Shown here piece after piece: positions 39,404 to 50,720 of a stretch of DNA of 64,000 nucleotides (position 1 is its first letter; each line of letters begins with the position of its first letter). Below the pieces are notes generated by a model. That model worked only from the letters and a program-made list of their open reading frames with translations, ran no database searches and was not told where the DNA came from. The translations under genes were made by a program, and so were the position numbers. This stretch comes from Epiperipatus broadwayi. Taxonomy: Eukaryota > Onychophora > Udeonychophora > Euonychophora > Peripatidae. The stretch is taken from contig JAQFVV010000013.1 of NCBI GenBank assembly GCA_028023455.1, positions 64,001-128,000 of the forward strand, in the 5' to 3' direction.

Positions 39404-39468
39404 AAATTCAAAACATAATGGCAATATATATTCATTGATCCTTTCTATAACTTCTCTCAATACTTGAA
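39123..39468. repeat. Palindrome, arms of about 170 bp, with internal duplication
   Basis: Arms 39123-39293 and 39302-39468 are inverted copies with an 8-base centre. Each arm itself contains two tandem copies of a unit of about 69 bp (ATGCAAAAAGA...AAACATAATGGCAATATA). The outer part of both arms is RTE coding sequence (VLREVIERINEYILPLCFEF on the minus strand, right arm). The left arm is therefore an inverted copy of target DNA made at or after insertion. Confidence 0.85.
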
Positions 39469-41152
39469 TATGGTACACTGTGCTAAAATCATTTTAAAAT
39501 CCAGCATAATCTTTGGGATGGTTAAATTTCAAAGTTTACTAAGATAATATGTAATTATTTTGGCAAAAATTTGGGGTAGAATTAAATCAAGATGGATAGG
39601 TCTGCAATTTCTAATAACTTTTTTATCACCTTTTTAAAATATTAATATTACTATGCATTCTCCTGACTTCTGGTACATTTTTATCATTTAGGTATTTGGT
39701 ATATAACTTTGCCAACAATTTTATTATTTCTTAACTTATTTCTTTTAAGATATCAATTTTAATTGTGTCAATTGCATGTCTCAATTCATTTAAAACTCTG
39801 GGCAACTCAGAAAATGTAATAATTGCAGGGGATACATTGTTTGCTTGATCTTTATTGGTATGTAATTCTTTATAGAATTCTTCCACACATTTTACAGCAT
39901 CATTTCTGCTTTTAATAATAGTTTCATCTTTTCTTCTTATTGTGGAATAAATTTGTTACCAATGCCAAGAACAATAACAAGATGTTATATCTTTTTGAGA
40001 CTTTTATTTTCTTCTATAGCATCTCTAGTTAAATCACAATTATATTTCCTTATATTTTTGTACCATTTTACAAAATTTTAGATATTCAATTGTTTTTAAT
40101 AGATTATAAATTGCCATACATTGTCATGTCTCAGTAAAAAGTTCACTGATAAATTGCTGTTTCTTTGAGCCAGTTTGCTGCAGTTTTTAATAATATATCA
40201 GTTATCTTCCTATTTATTTCATTCAAATCTGAATTGTTTTCAAATCTGTTATTATTTTAAAATGACTCACAAGTTCTAATTTAAATTTATTATAATATTT
40301 CTAAAGATTAGGAATATCATCTGTGAATACTACTTTCCTTAAAAAATTTTCTCTCTAGTTGGAAATTAACACATATCTAATATCTCATCAATTAATGAGC
40401 ATTTCCTGCATTAAATTTATTAAGAACAATACAAGTTTGAAATGCATATTTTCTGTTAGTCAAAATATAATCCAATTCTGTACTTTGATTTTAAAGGTCA
40501 ATTATCATCTAACATTTTCCTCAAAATTGTAATATATAGTTTTCCCTTTTCTATGAACTCCAAAAGTCTATGTCATCATTGATTTCTATCACCATAACTA
40601 AATTTACTCAGAGCACTTTCATTTTTCAATCTTTTACTAATTCTAAATTAAAATCCCCCAATACAATTTTAAAATGTTGCTTGGTCTAACCCAAAGCCTT
40701 TTGTACATCAATTTCATTGCAATGAGAACTTTTTGTAGGTAAACATAAATTTGCTGTATTTCATATCTTCCATTAAATTGAATGATTAATCTTAACACTG
40801 TCTCTGATACACTATCAATCTCCTTAATGTTGTTCTTCCACTTTTTATTTATACTGACTTCCATTCCATTTGTGCTTTTAATATTTATATCTTTGTAGTA
40901 AAGTATCAGTTCACTTTTTAAATCAATTATCTCTTCATCTGCTCTTTTAACTACTTCTTCCAATTCATGTAATCTTCTTTCACTTGAAAATGATCTACAG
41001 TTGTATATACCTAAATAAAAGATCATCATTGAATGGCTGCCAGGAATTCTTAGCATCCTTCAATTTGACTGCCAATTTTTGCCTTGGTTATTGACTTTAT
41101 AGTCTCCTAGAAATAAAAGCCATAATTTAGTTTTGTCTGCCATGGACCTAAA
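39404..41152 (-). pseudogene. RTE-like element, 5' half (endonuclease and early RT)
   Basis: Minus strand, from 41152: MADKTKLWLLFLGDYK-like start, then YNCRSFSSERRLHELEEVV (endonuclease start), INKKWKNNIKEIDSVSETVL and LRLIIQFNGRYEI, then decayed GDFN-type, ESAL and DRN phrases and a region ending LKTAANWLKETA. Finally comes the early RT phrase HIQVLREVIERINEY, leading to PLCFEF at the insertion. The order fits RTE/BovB-type proteins. Many stops and shifts are present. Together with 33289-34255 this makes one element of about 2.7 kb. Confidence 0.8.
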
Positions 41153-43932
41153 TATCTATTTAAAAAAAAGCTCATTCACATACACACACATATTTCCCCT
41201 TAAAAAAAACTCAATTAATATTTCATTTAAGAACTATTAGGCAACTGAGAAGAAAGACCAGTGTATCTTCATTTTGAATTCTGAGGTAAGCATCCAATAA
41301 ACTCCCCATGCTAGCTGATGCATATCAAGGAGTAATCCATCCATATTCATATACTATGTGAATTATCATATAGTAATAATAATTGTAATGAAGTAAATAT
41401 GGAGTGGGCATTAAGAATTTGCCCTGCTTAATTTCTTTAAGGCCTCAATGAGGGGTCAAATGATCTTTCAGTTAACAAACTCCTTTTATATAAGTATATA
41501 AAAGTGTTAAAAAGTATGATAATTCTATGCTGAAATATGATAAATTAATAAGGAATACCAATTCTGGATCACATTTTAAAAAGAATATCAAAACATTGTA
41601 AATATTAAATACAACCTTGGTACATTTTTGACGCTGATCAAAGACAAATTGTTATATTAAACACATACACATACATAAATAAAATGGCTGCTTTTGCAAT
41701 AATGCTCATTAAAAATGCATTATCATTAATATTTAATATTTGCTATGTTTCCTCAAAATATGATTGTCTTAATTTAATATGTAAAATTGATCGAAATAAT
41801 ACTATGCAGACATCTGAAAAAAAGTACAAAAGGAAAATGAAAAAAGCTCTTTGCCCATTATGTTTAGTTGTAGGTGCAAAAAAATTCTAGGGTTGTTTTT
41901 TTTTTTTTTGATTTTGAAACAGGTCATATTGACTTTATTATGATTCTTGTATATAAGCTTCCCAGCAAAGTAGTTTAAAATAATTAATTACAAGTGTATT
42001 AGCATACTGAAAATTATGCATATGTGTGTAAAATTATATCTTTTAGGTCATTTTTGTTTTGGAAATGAGAAATGCATTTGAATTCAGCCTCCCTTTCTAA
42101 AGGAGCAAAAATTAAAGAATAAGACACAGAATACTTTACATTGTACAACCTATAGCAAAAACAGAAATAAAAGTAGAACGTAATGTCTTTTTATTTAAAA
42201 ACCCTTGATTTTAATTCCATATCTAAAAAGTTTTTTGATGATGTAATATGCTCTATATATGTAACTTTGTCTACTTACATCAGGGTAACCACTGATAAGT
42301 TTTAAAACAATAGTGAATATATATATTTTTTTGCTATCCAATAGAAGTTGTTAATGCAGATGCGCATTAAAATCACTCTAGTGTTTAAGGGTCTAGGTGC
42401 ATATTTCAGTTTGCAAATATATATATTATGATTTCCTTTTAATGACAACATAGTTTTTTTAATTCAAACCATCACTAGAAAATGGACTCCTTAAGTAACG
42501 CGTTTATACTATATAACATAGATAGAAATCATTGCACTCGTAAATAAAAAAAAAAAACACCTCAATAATCAACTTAAATTTTTCCTGGGGGGAGGGGCAT
42601 GCGGCATTTGGTCATCAAAAATGATATCAGGTTGAGATTCGATCTAGAAACCTCTGACTTTCAGTCCATCATCAAACACGGCGTTAAATGCTAGTGAAAT
42701 GGCATCTATAAACATTATTCAAACATTGTTAATAGCCGTGGAGATGATTTGGAAATTTTCTTTAAAAAATTTGATTACTGATATTAGTTATTATATAGCA
42801 TACACTATATTATATAATAGAATAAAACACGCAATTTTTAGGAATAAAGTTAGGGTTAATGGTATTCTTAAATTTAATCAATTATCGTCTATTTATGAAT
42901 CATAATATATAGTGTAATTAATTTTAAACATTTATTAAGGAAAACAGCTATTTTTTTGCAAAATGAACAATCTTCGATATGGTTTGTTTTATTCACGGAT
43001 AGTATATAAAATTCTTGTTCGGTTAATTTTTTTTAGCACGCATGCCAAGTTCTCAGCGCGAAAGCGAAGAGAATAATTAGGCGATAAACTTGATCATTGT
43101 TAGAGATAATTTCCACATTCTAAACATAATTTATTTTAGCGTCTCAATTTTAGAGCTACATCACAAACTTTAATAAATCCTTACACTTTCTAATATTTAT
43201 AGATCAATAAATAAGACAAACCAGATACGCACACACACGCATGTCGATAACAAAGTTATTGGTTTGCTTGAAAAAATATCGACTTTTTTTCTTCTAGATT
43301 AAAAAGAAAAAAAATAATAATAATGCGAGTTGTAGTAGATATTGCAGGATATAATATTAATTAATATAAAAATTCTTTTTCAGTAACTTTGGTAATTAAA
43401 TAAACCTTTCAGAATACATAGACGATAGACGGGTTTTGCTTTAGCGGAATCAAGCTTTTAGTAGAGTTGCTGCACATTAGAGGATCTTGCGTTTCTCCCT
43501 TCCTCAGCAGAGTAGAAACAAAAATCAATAATTATTGATGGAGTTTTAAAGACTAACTTATTTACAAAGGAATATTTTATATTTCATTTAAAAAGATATA
43601 TTTTGTCAGTGTTTTGCACTGCGATTTTTTTTTTACTTTCTTTTTTTAAAATGTTTTAATAGATTTAGAAAAGATTTTAAAAATTCTGGGCGAAGATAAG
43701 AAAATTAAATGTATATACAATATAACGAAATATTAAATTATAAAATGCATTTTAAAACAAAGTTAAGTGCATATTTCTTTTTATTATTGAAGCTTTACGT
43801 AGCAGAAATTTTGTTTTAAATATTTTGGGATAAAAAAGTAAGTCTATAAAAACATTTGAATTCGAATGGAATAGTTCCTCCAAACTTGCCACCCCTTGAC
43901 AGTTGTAATCGATTGTCCCTAGTTAGTGAACC
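41153..43932. other. Upstream region, no gene seen; tRNA-like scrap at 42600-42690
   Basis: AT-rich overall. Near 42600-42690 the minus strand shows an anticodon-arm-like GGACTGAAAGTC and a B-box-like GATCGAATCTC, perhaps a decayed tRNA-derived SINE. From about 43000 CpG dinucleotides and GC content rise (for example GCGCGAAAGCG at 43057-43067), as expected for a promoter of the gene starting at 43936. No TATA box can be assigned. Confidence 0.5.
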
Positions 43933-43942
43933 AAGATGGCGG
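43933..43942 (+). promoter_or_regulatory. YY1-like AAGATGGCGG at the start codon
   Basis: The start codon is embedded in CCAAGATGGCGG. This is both a strong initiation context (A at -3, G at +4) and the well-known downstream YY1 motif AAGATGGCGG that marks start codons of many housekeeping genes in animals. Function here is inference. Confidence 0.5.
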
Positions 43943-44085
43943 TGTGCGGGGATTCCAAAGTTGGATTTTCTGAAAAGATGCTTTTAGAAACGGTAATAGA
44001 AGATTCCTCGGAAAGTGAAGGAGAAACGGAACCCGCCAAATCATTTCATAGACGGATATCTACCTCTAGGGAAATCAAAAATTCG
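43936..44085 (+). CDS. First coding exon of an unidentified gene (50 codons)
   Basis: An ATG in strong context begins MAVCGDSKVGFSEKMLLE; the exon continues through an acidic stretch IEDSSESEGETEP and ends RISTSREIKNS at a consensus donor TCG|GTAAGTG (intron from 44086), leaving phase 0. An in-frame TGA at 43927-43929, three codons upstream, fixes the start. The coding stretch has CpG-containing codons and a GC content well above the surrounding DNA. The acidic serine-rich segment ESSESEGE looks like a casein kinase 2 substrate, and the basic HRRISTSRE could be a kinase or localisation site; both are inference. No family is recognised. The likely next exon is at 54308. The real transcript start is not visible. 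Confidence 0.7.
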
Positions 44086-46204
44086 GTAAGTGATTAACTT
44101 GTAGCTTTCTTTGTAGAAAATGATTAGCAACTCTTGGTACGATATTCCATACACATGTTTGTTTAAGCTTTCTTTTCTATCTCATTTACTCCACGCACAA
44201 ATGCATTATTTATCACTTAATTTGAACAGAACTCGCGGGATTACTTCTCTATTTTCTAATGCATTTATTGTTATTAATAATATTATCTGCAATTCTGGTG
44301 CTGGATAACACAGAAACTCCAGCGAGAGTTTTGCGGCGCTACCTTTGTGTTAGACTCTCCTACTAGAATTCCGTAGTACACTGCTCAACTCAAAAGTTTA
44401 TTTTGAAAAACCGTTACTAAAAGCCTTAATAAATTATCGTCTAAAAATTGCATGATAGGAAACTATTAGTAAAAATATACTATTAGATATGTACATCTCC
44501 CCCCCCCCCGTCTAAATTTTTTTTTCATCCCCGTTTAAAGAGGAAAAGTTGCATCAGTAAACAATTATTAACGTGAGTTAATGTCTACATTTGCACGCAA
44601 CACGTGTATTTCAAATTTAATTTAGTCGATGCAATCTGATAAAATTAACGCACTAACACACGCTTATAGTTTGTTTGTTTTATTTTTTTAAAGTTTAATG
44701 ATTTAAAACGAATAAAAGTAAACATTTGCCCAAATTTATTTTCAAACAGTACAATTTTTTTAATGTTTTATTTAACATTATGTGGTGATAAGCATTTCCC
44801 TCAACAATAAATAATACACGAATCGAATATCGTATATAGTACTAACAAATTTTAATAATGATTGCTATTTTTTATACTTGAGCTTTAATTATTTGATAGC
44901 TGATTCTAGATCCACAGAGCAAAACTGAACTAATGATACATATTTTTTAACGATAATAATACCGATAATTGTATTTTCTAAGTTCATTGAGTATAGAAAT
45001 TGAGGTGTTTGATATTTCTAATTCATCTGAGGAGTAAAGGTTGTATTAAAATGCATGCAAAGAAAGGGGAATGGTTTGACTTTCTGCACTACCTCGATGT
45101 TTACAATATAGTGGAATAATTTATTATACTTTTTTAAGTTTTATAGTCCATGCTTGCTCAAAAATAGATTTTTTAAACCTAATTTTCCCTGTTTATTCTT
45201 TGCCTAGGCTAAAAAGTAAAAAAAGGCTTGCGCCTACTAAGTTACTCTCGACTTCATTTAGTTTTCCATATCTCAAGGACATCTTAACTTCCTGTATCAA
45301 GATTTTATTCATATAGTATTGGAAATACGATATTAATCTGTTTTGAGTTGAGTACATAAATTGAATAAGTTATTGAAGTTTTTTGATTGTCTAATAAGTT
45401 ACCATTGTATTCAAGTTCCTAGCAATAGAATGCTTTTTCTTGAAAGGAATTATTACCATCATTTCGTATGGACCAGAGTTAAGGAACTCTTGTTTTTTTT
45501 AAACATTCAGTTTTTTAAAAGGGAATTTAAATGTTATTGATTCCTTAGCAAATGCATGAAAAGTGTTTTTTTTTTTGTAAATTTATTGTCAATATAAATT
45601 CTTAAGCTAGTCAAACTGTATTTAATTAGTAATTACATTGACAACAATGGAATAAAACAAACAGTTTGCTTCTAAAACATTGTATATGTTGAGGTCATAT
45701 GAAGTATATAATACTGTAATGATAATTTTCATGTTTTTTATGTAGAATTAAAACAAAATACATATATATTTTTTGAATGGTATATCTAATTACACTATAT
45801 TTTAATTAAAATAAGGAACCAAAATGATTTCTTGTCCAAGGGACTCAAAAAATCTTAGCTATTTTCTAGTTGTACTAAAATAATATTTTCCAATCTACTG
45901 CCTTCTAAAATGCTAATTATGATATTTATAAAAGAAACCAACAATAATCTGTGAAGAATATTATCTTAAGATCTTTCCTTTTTCTTGAATTAGATAAGTT
46001 TATGATGCGATGGACAAGTAAGGGGCATAGTTTATATGCTCCATACTTTGCCGACTTTCTCACATCTGGAAATTAAGCATAATTCAACCTATACGATAGT
46101 CAGTTCATAATGTAGCATATTATAAAGTCTGTAACATTTTAATTACAACAATATATACAAATATAAAGCTTCATTCACATATTTTACTATTAATTAAATT
46201 TAGA
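44086..46204. other. Intronic DNA, no further exon seen
   Basis: This begins the putative first intron. A 62-codon frame at 44120 has no support. A C11 run lies near 44500. No exon with acceptor, open frame and donor was found. Confidence 0.5.
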
Positions 46205-46520
46205 CCACTAAAACATCCCATGATCACCTCTTCTTATGCATACACAATCTGTTAACGCTGTAGCAATTCTCTCCATACTGTAGTGCCATCCAGTGCAAGC
46301 CATAATAATCAATAGATGCTAAAAAGGCTTGTGCAATCAAAATCCTCATCTAATGCCTACACGTCCTTCTCACTAATGAAAGCTATGGTATAGAAACTAG
46401 TTGGGATTATTGGATGAGTAGGCACTAAATAGTGATTTTGCTGCACAAATCTTCTAGCATCTGTTGATTGTAGTATGGACTCCACTGATTGGTGCTACTG
46501 TTCAGAGAGAGTTGCTATTG
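46205..46520 (+). mobile_element. Hammerhead-family retroposon, degraded full-length form
   Basis: It starts ACTAAAACATCCCATGATCA, runs through the inverted half (CTCTCCATACTGTAGTGCCA at about 46271) and then the plus half with a degraded hammerhead (CTAATGA at 46373, GAAAC at 46393-46397, TTGGAT at 46410-46415). It ends near GAGAGAGTTGCTATTGTAG. One core base (G5 to A) and stem II are lost, so cleavage is not expected. No convincing flanking duplication was seen. Confidence 0.65.
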
Positions 46521-47537
46521 TAGTTCAACTTAACTTAGCCAATATTGATAGTTTAAGTCACATATGACAAAATCTTATTTTAGTGTGAAAAATGTTAACT
46601 GCAATATGCTTTTTAAAAACTAGTTTAAAAATTTTAGATATTAGATTTGACTGTTTCAGCAAAACAATTATCTGTTGACTTTAATGTAATTATTATGTAT
46701 TAGTTTGATGGATGCTGGTTTCCCTTTTACAAGATTTTTATACAATCTTCCATAGAAGAAAATGTTTAACATAATTTTAACTTTTCCAAAGAAGTCATAA
46801 TTGTTTGAGTATTACATAGGATTTTGAAATATTTACAGGTAGGAATGATTGTATAAATGGTGCATGGTGCAATGTTTAGCCCACTCTATTACACCCATGG
46901 TATGAGTTTCATGCACTTCACCTTTTTTTTTTGCCTACAAACAGACTTACCCATCTAATAATGGTCAATAAATAGGTGTTTGTCTTCTATTTAACTAGAA
47001 GGTAAAAGCCATAGGTTAATCTGAGTTAATCAGGGGAGGGTCAATGCATTGATTTTAAAAAATAAGAAAATGGTTGTAATATGATGGTCATTTGTCACTA
47101 GTGGAAGAAAACTCCAATGAGTATTGTTACCATGATTAACTTCTTTTAAATTCCTGTGTAATACAAACTGCAGAGTTGGCAAAATTACTCTCACTTTGAT
47201 TTTGAAATGTGCCAATTCAGCACTAAATGTATGTCTATAGGCAGCAAATAACTAGATCTGATGCTGTTTTGGCATGTATGGTCTTGGAATCACAAATGTG
47301 AAGTTTTTGTTGAGCAATATTGAGCTACCTATCAGATTATTGGTGTGAATAAAAACACACAGTCCTTTGGTATTATTTCATTAAAAAAGCCACCTCATAA
47401 TTATTAGTGAAGTTGTGTAATTCCAAGTATAGAGTGCATTGAACTTTTAATTTCCAATAGAATATGTAAAACATTATGAAGTTGTTTGTAGTTATTTTGC
47501 TGATTTCTTATTTTTAAAGTTGTCAAATGATATTTAG
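46521..47537. other. Intronic DNA, no gene seen
   Basis: AT-rich, with no supported exon or RNA. Confidence 0.5.
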
Positions 47538-47968
47538 TTATAAGCTTTAATCTACCTTAATTTGGAATGATATTTTAAAGAATAGTTTATGTTTACTCTA
47601 CACTAGAGCCATCTATTGTAAGCTTGAATAATCAATGGATATCAAAAGATATTAGCTACAACATCTTCATTTCTAAACCATTATAAGCTTTAATCTACCT
47701 TAGTTTGGAATGATATTTTAAAGAATAGTTTATGTTTACTCTACTCTAGAGCCATCTATTGTAAGCTTGAATAATCAATGGATATCAAAAGATATTAGCT
47801 ACAACATCTTCATTTCCAAACCATTATAAGCTTTAATCTACCTTAGTTTGGAATGATATTTTAAAGAATAGTTTATGTTTACTCTACTCTAGAGCCATCT
47901 ATTGTAAGCTTGAATAATCAATGGATATCAAGAGATATTAGCTACAACATCTTCAGCTCTAAACCACT
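47538..47968. repeat. Three-copy tandem repeat, 143-bp unit
   Basis: Units begin at 47538, 47681 and 47824 with TTATAAGCTTTAATCTACCT and are nearly identical, so the array is young. Each contains CTCTAGAGCCATCTATTG-type text that resembles the CTCF-like phrase at 1199. A further partial inverted relative (TGATTATTCAAGGTT) follows the array. Confidence 0.95.
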
Positions 47969-48674
47969 GATTATTCAAGGTTCCTTGTAGGTGGATCTAA
48001 ATTAGAATGAACATAATTATTTTGGAAGCATATGAATAAGCTTCTGAGAAATTCATATGAGATTGTTATTGGGAATGATATTTGATGCATACTAGGTTGT
48101 TTTTTTTTTAATAAAAAAAAAAAGTTAAACTATTTCTATAAAAATATTATACTTTTTTTCCTGTCATAATTTAGAAAAATGTCGGTTTTTATATCATGCA
48201 TTTAAAAATCATTTATTGTAAAATTTTAAGTTTTATTATTATTATTTCACATCCTTTAAAAATGAAAGTTCATATAGATTATATTTCCTTTATTTAAGTG
48301 GTTTTACATGCTAATAATTTAACTATTAAAATTGTGGTAAAACGCAAAATATATTTATACTTTATATTTTAATGTAAGGAGAAAAAAAAACTTCCCCTAA
48401 GTCATCTATTTCCCTCATACATTTTTTCCACTAAATTTGTAAAGATATTTTCTTTTAACCAATGTTTAATGGTCATTAAAATGGAGATTTTTTTTTTTTT
48501 GTACCTTGATTTTTAATTTTAAGTATTGAACAAATATAACTGAAACATGCATGACAATATATGTCTGTGCAGGAAAATATATATAAATAACCATAATTAA
48601 TTAGCAATATACAATATGCAATGAATTATTTTTAAAGGGAAAAACAAATCAATGTAAACTTTATAAAATAACTT
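47969..48674. other. Intronic DNA, no gene seen
   Basis: Homopolymer-rich AT sequence only. Confidence 0.5.
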
Positions 48675-48704
48675 TATTTTCATAGTGTTTTATATATATG
48701 TCAA

Positions 48705-48776
48705 AGCGTTGACTGGGAAGCGAACCCGGGCCAGCTGCTTGGAAGGTAGCTATGCTAACCACTAGACCACCAACGC
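48705..48776 (-). tRNA. tRNA-Gly(TCC)-like sequence, probably retroposed
   Basis: The 72-nt minus-strand sequence folds as a tRNA: acceptor GCGTTGG/TCAACGC, A box TGGTCTAGTGG, and anticodon loop CTTCCAA with anticodon TCC. It closely resembles metazoan tRNA-Gly(TCC). Faults are one mismatch in the anticodon stem (GCTAC/GCAGC), one in the T stem, and C instead of the invariant A in the T loop (TTCGCTT). It is flanked by a perfect 15-bp direct repeat TATTTTCATAGTGTT (48675-48689 and 48782-48796), so it is a retroposed copy. It shares extra GTCAAGC...GCTTTGAC arms with the copy at 52083. Confidence 0.65.
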
Positions 48777-48796
48777 TTGACTATTTTCATAGTGTT

Positions 48797-49185
48797 GTTT
48801 CTTATATTTGCAAATAAGAGCTCTATTTTTAAATAAATTGGCTGCTAGAATCTAATTTCATAGATTCATTATTTAATTTGAGACATTTAAAATCTTATAC
48901 GAGAATTGAACGTTAAAAATCAAATAAATATTAGTGAATGTTTTTTAGACATTTAAAAGATATAATAGTAGAAGTTTATTAAACTTTTAGGCATATTATT
49001 TCAAAATAAACATTTAAGAATAGTAAAAGGTAAAAAGCTTGTAAATACTTATCCATTACAAAGCAAAGTCCATCTAACAGCCTTTCATATTCACTACTAC
49101 TTGTAATTAATATTGACATTTTATAAAACAATTTGTGATATTCAGAAAGAAAATCAAACTCTTTAGATTTAATTTATGATATGTG
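48797..49185. other. No gene seen
   Basis: AT-rich intronic DNA. Confidence 0.45.
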
Positions 49186-49262
49186 GCAAAATAGCCTAGT
49201 TGGTTAGAGTATCATCTTAAATTCGGTATTCACAAATCTAAAGATCACTGATTCAGCTAGGA
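49186..49262 (+). repeat. Decayed tRNA-derived SINE head
   Basis: TAGCCTAGTTGGTTAGAG is a good polymerase III A box with D-loop context. A weak B-box-like GATCACTGATTCAGC follows about 45 bases later. No clear 3' tail or target duplication is visible. It derives from a different tRNA than the Gly-like copies nearby. Confidence 0.5.
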
Positions 49263-49689
49263 CTGTCACAAGTCAAACCAGCAACATCTAAATGAGAAAA
49301 GAATAACACCATTCAAAATATTGTATTATTAGTAATAGTGTAAAGTACTTAAAAGCATAAATAAAGATTGAATTTTTTTAAAAACATTTAATATTGAAAT
49401 AGTTAAATATATAATTACAAGTAAAATGCCATCTTCACAAACTTTCAGACAAACATGTCCACAATTCTTCTTCTTTCATGTATATATCTCATATATATTT
49501 CAAAACTCACATTTAACTAATAGTTCACCCCTATTTGCTTCAATTAATCTCATGCTATTTTTTCTATAGCAGCCATAGTTTAATTCATTAATGCGTGGAA
49601 ATATTTGGCTAAGGCTGCATATATGTGTGTGATCTTTTACATTAAACTTACACTGCACTATGTTATGATTTAGCAAACTGCAGTAGACA
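49263..49689. other. No gene seen
   Basis: AT-rich, ending at the LINE 3' tail. Confidence 0.4.
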
Positions 49690-50720
49690 AAATGTGATGT
49701 GATGTGATACACTGTGACTTCTTATATGGAGTCAGGAAACTCTCAGCAACTATGCCCAGAGAAACCTGTTAGCCACTTTACCTTCTCTTTCCATTCCCTG
49801 CCCTACATTTTCCCATATCCTGCTCCATCCCATTTCAACAATGTAATCTTTCTCAACTCTATGGACTTTATATCTAAATCCCTCGTATCTTTTCCCAAGC
49901 CCAGCATAATAATCAATAACCCACTTTCTGTATAATCATTTTGCTTATATTTATTCTTCAACAACTTTATTATTTGTATCCTTTCTGCTTTCAGACATTT
50001 ACATTCAATTAACAGATGTCTAATATTTTCTATGACTTTCTTACACAACTTGCAGAATAAATCATCTACATTTTTCCATTTACATCTATAATCCCTTGTT
50101 GCTAAAGAACCCATTCGAATCTTAAACAGTAAACTACTTTCCTTGCTATTATCATAAATTAACTCACACCCAATATTTGGTTTACTTTTATATATATTTA
50201 AACTCTTTTTACTCTCCATACTATTTCTCCATCTCTCCAACTCCCTATTCTTTATTAATGCATCTATTCTTCTATCCCATTCCTTACCACTACAATACTT
50301 AACAATTCTCCTAACACAATCATTCCACTTTTTGTACAAGTATACTGACATAAATTATTTATCCAAATCTGCATACTGCATTAGCTTTCTCACCCATTTC
50401 ATTACCTGCTCTTTATTCACAACCAAATTAAATACTATTTTGGCTATTTTATTATCCATAAATTGCAATCTACCGAACATTTTTATTTTGCTTTTGGCAT
50501 CTCTCATATAAAAATTTGACCATCCCATTTCTCCTTGAATTGCCTCCTTTGCTGTCCACACATCTGCATCTAATGCATGTTTTCCTACTTCTCTTTATAT
50601 TTTTTCCAAGTAATCTAATACCCCTTTATTAACATATAACGCATCGTTACTATAAGTTAACCCTGCTACTGCTACTCTCTTCCTTTTATATTCAATGTAT
50701 CTGCTACCTGGTGGATGAAA
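49690..50720 (-). pseudogene. Second LINE, C-terminal part of polyprotein with (ATCAC)n tail
   Basis: Minus strand from about 50705: VAVAGLTYSNDALYVNKGVL, then EAIQGEMGWSNFYMRDAKSK (50561-50355 frame), a stop, then a 182-codon frame (50351-49803). The latter contains KEWDRRIDALIKNRELERW, FKIRMGSLATRDYR and a zinc-knuckle-like CKLCKKVIENIRHLLIECKC near residues 100-119. This series is the region after the reverse transcriptase in CR1/L2-type LINEs of arthropods, molluscs and other invertebrates. The 3' end carries TATCACATCACATCACA, a short microsatellite tail typical of those clades. The 5' part, including RT, is missing, as for a truncated insertion. Confidence 0.75.

Noticed and set aside
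39248-39478. 76-codon frame as a gene
   Set aside because: It is RTE coding sequence duplicated in the palindrome; internal repeats explain its openness.
41684-41890. 68-codon frame ending in a KALCPLCLVVGAKK phrase
   Set aside because: Single CxxC, no splice or domain support, AT-driven openness.
48705-48776. Functional tRNA-Gly gene
   Set aside because: Stem mismatches, a changed T-loop base and a target duplication favour a retroposed copy; a weakly active gene cannot be excluded.
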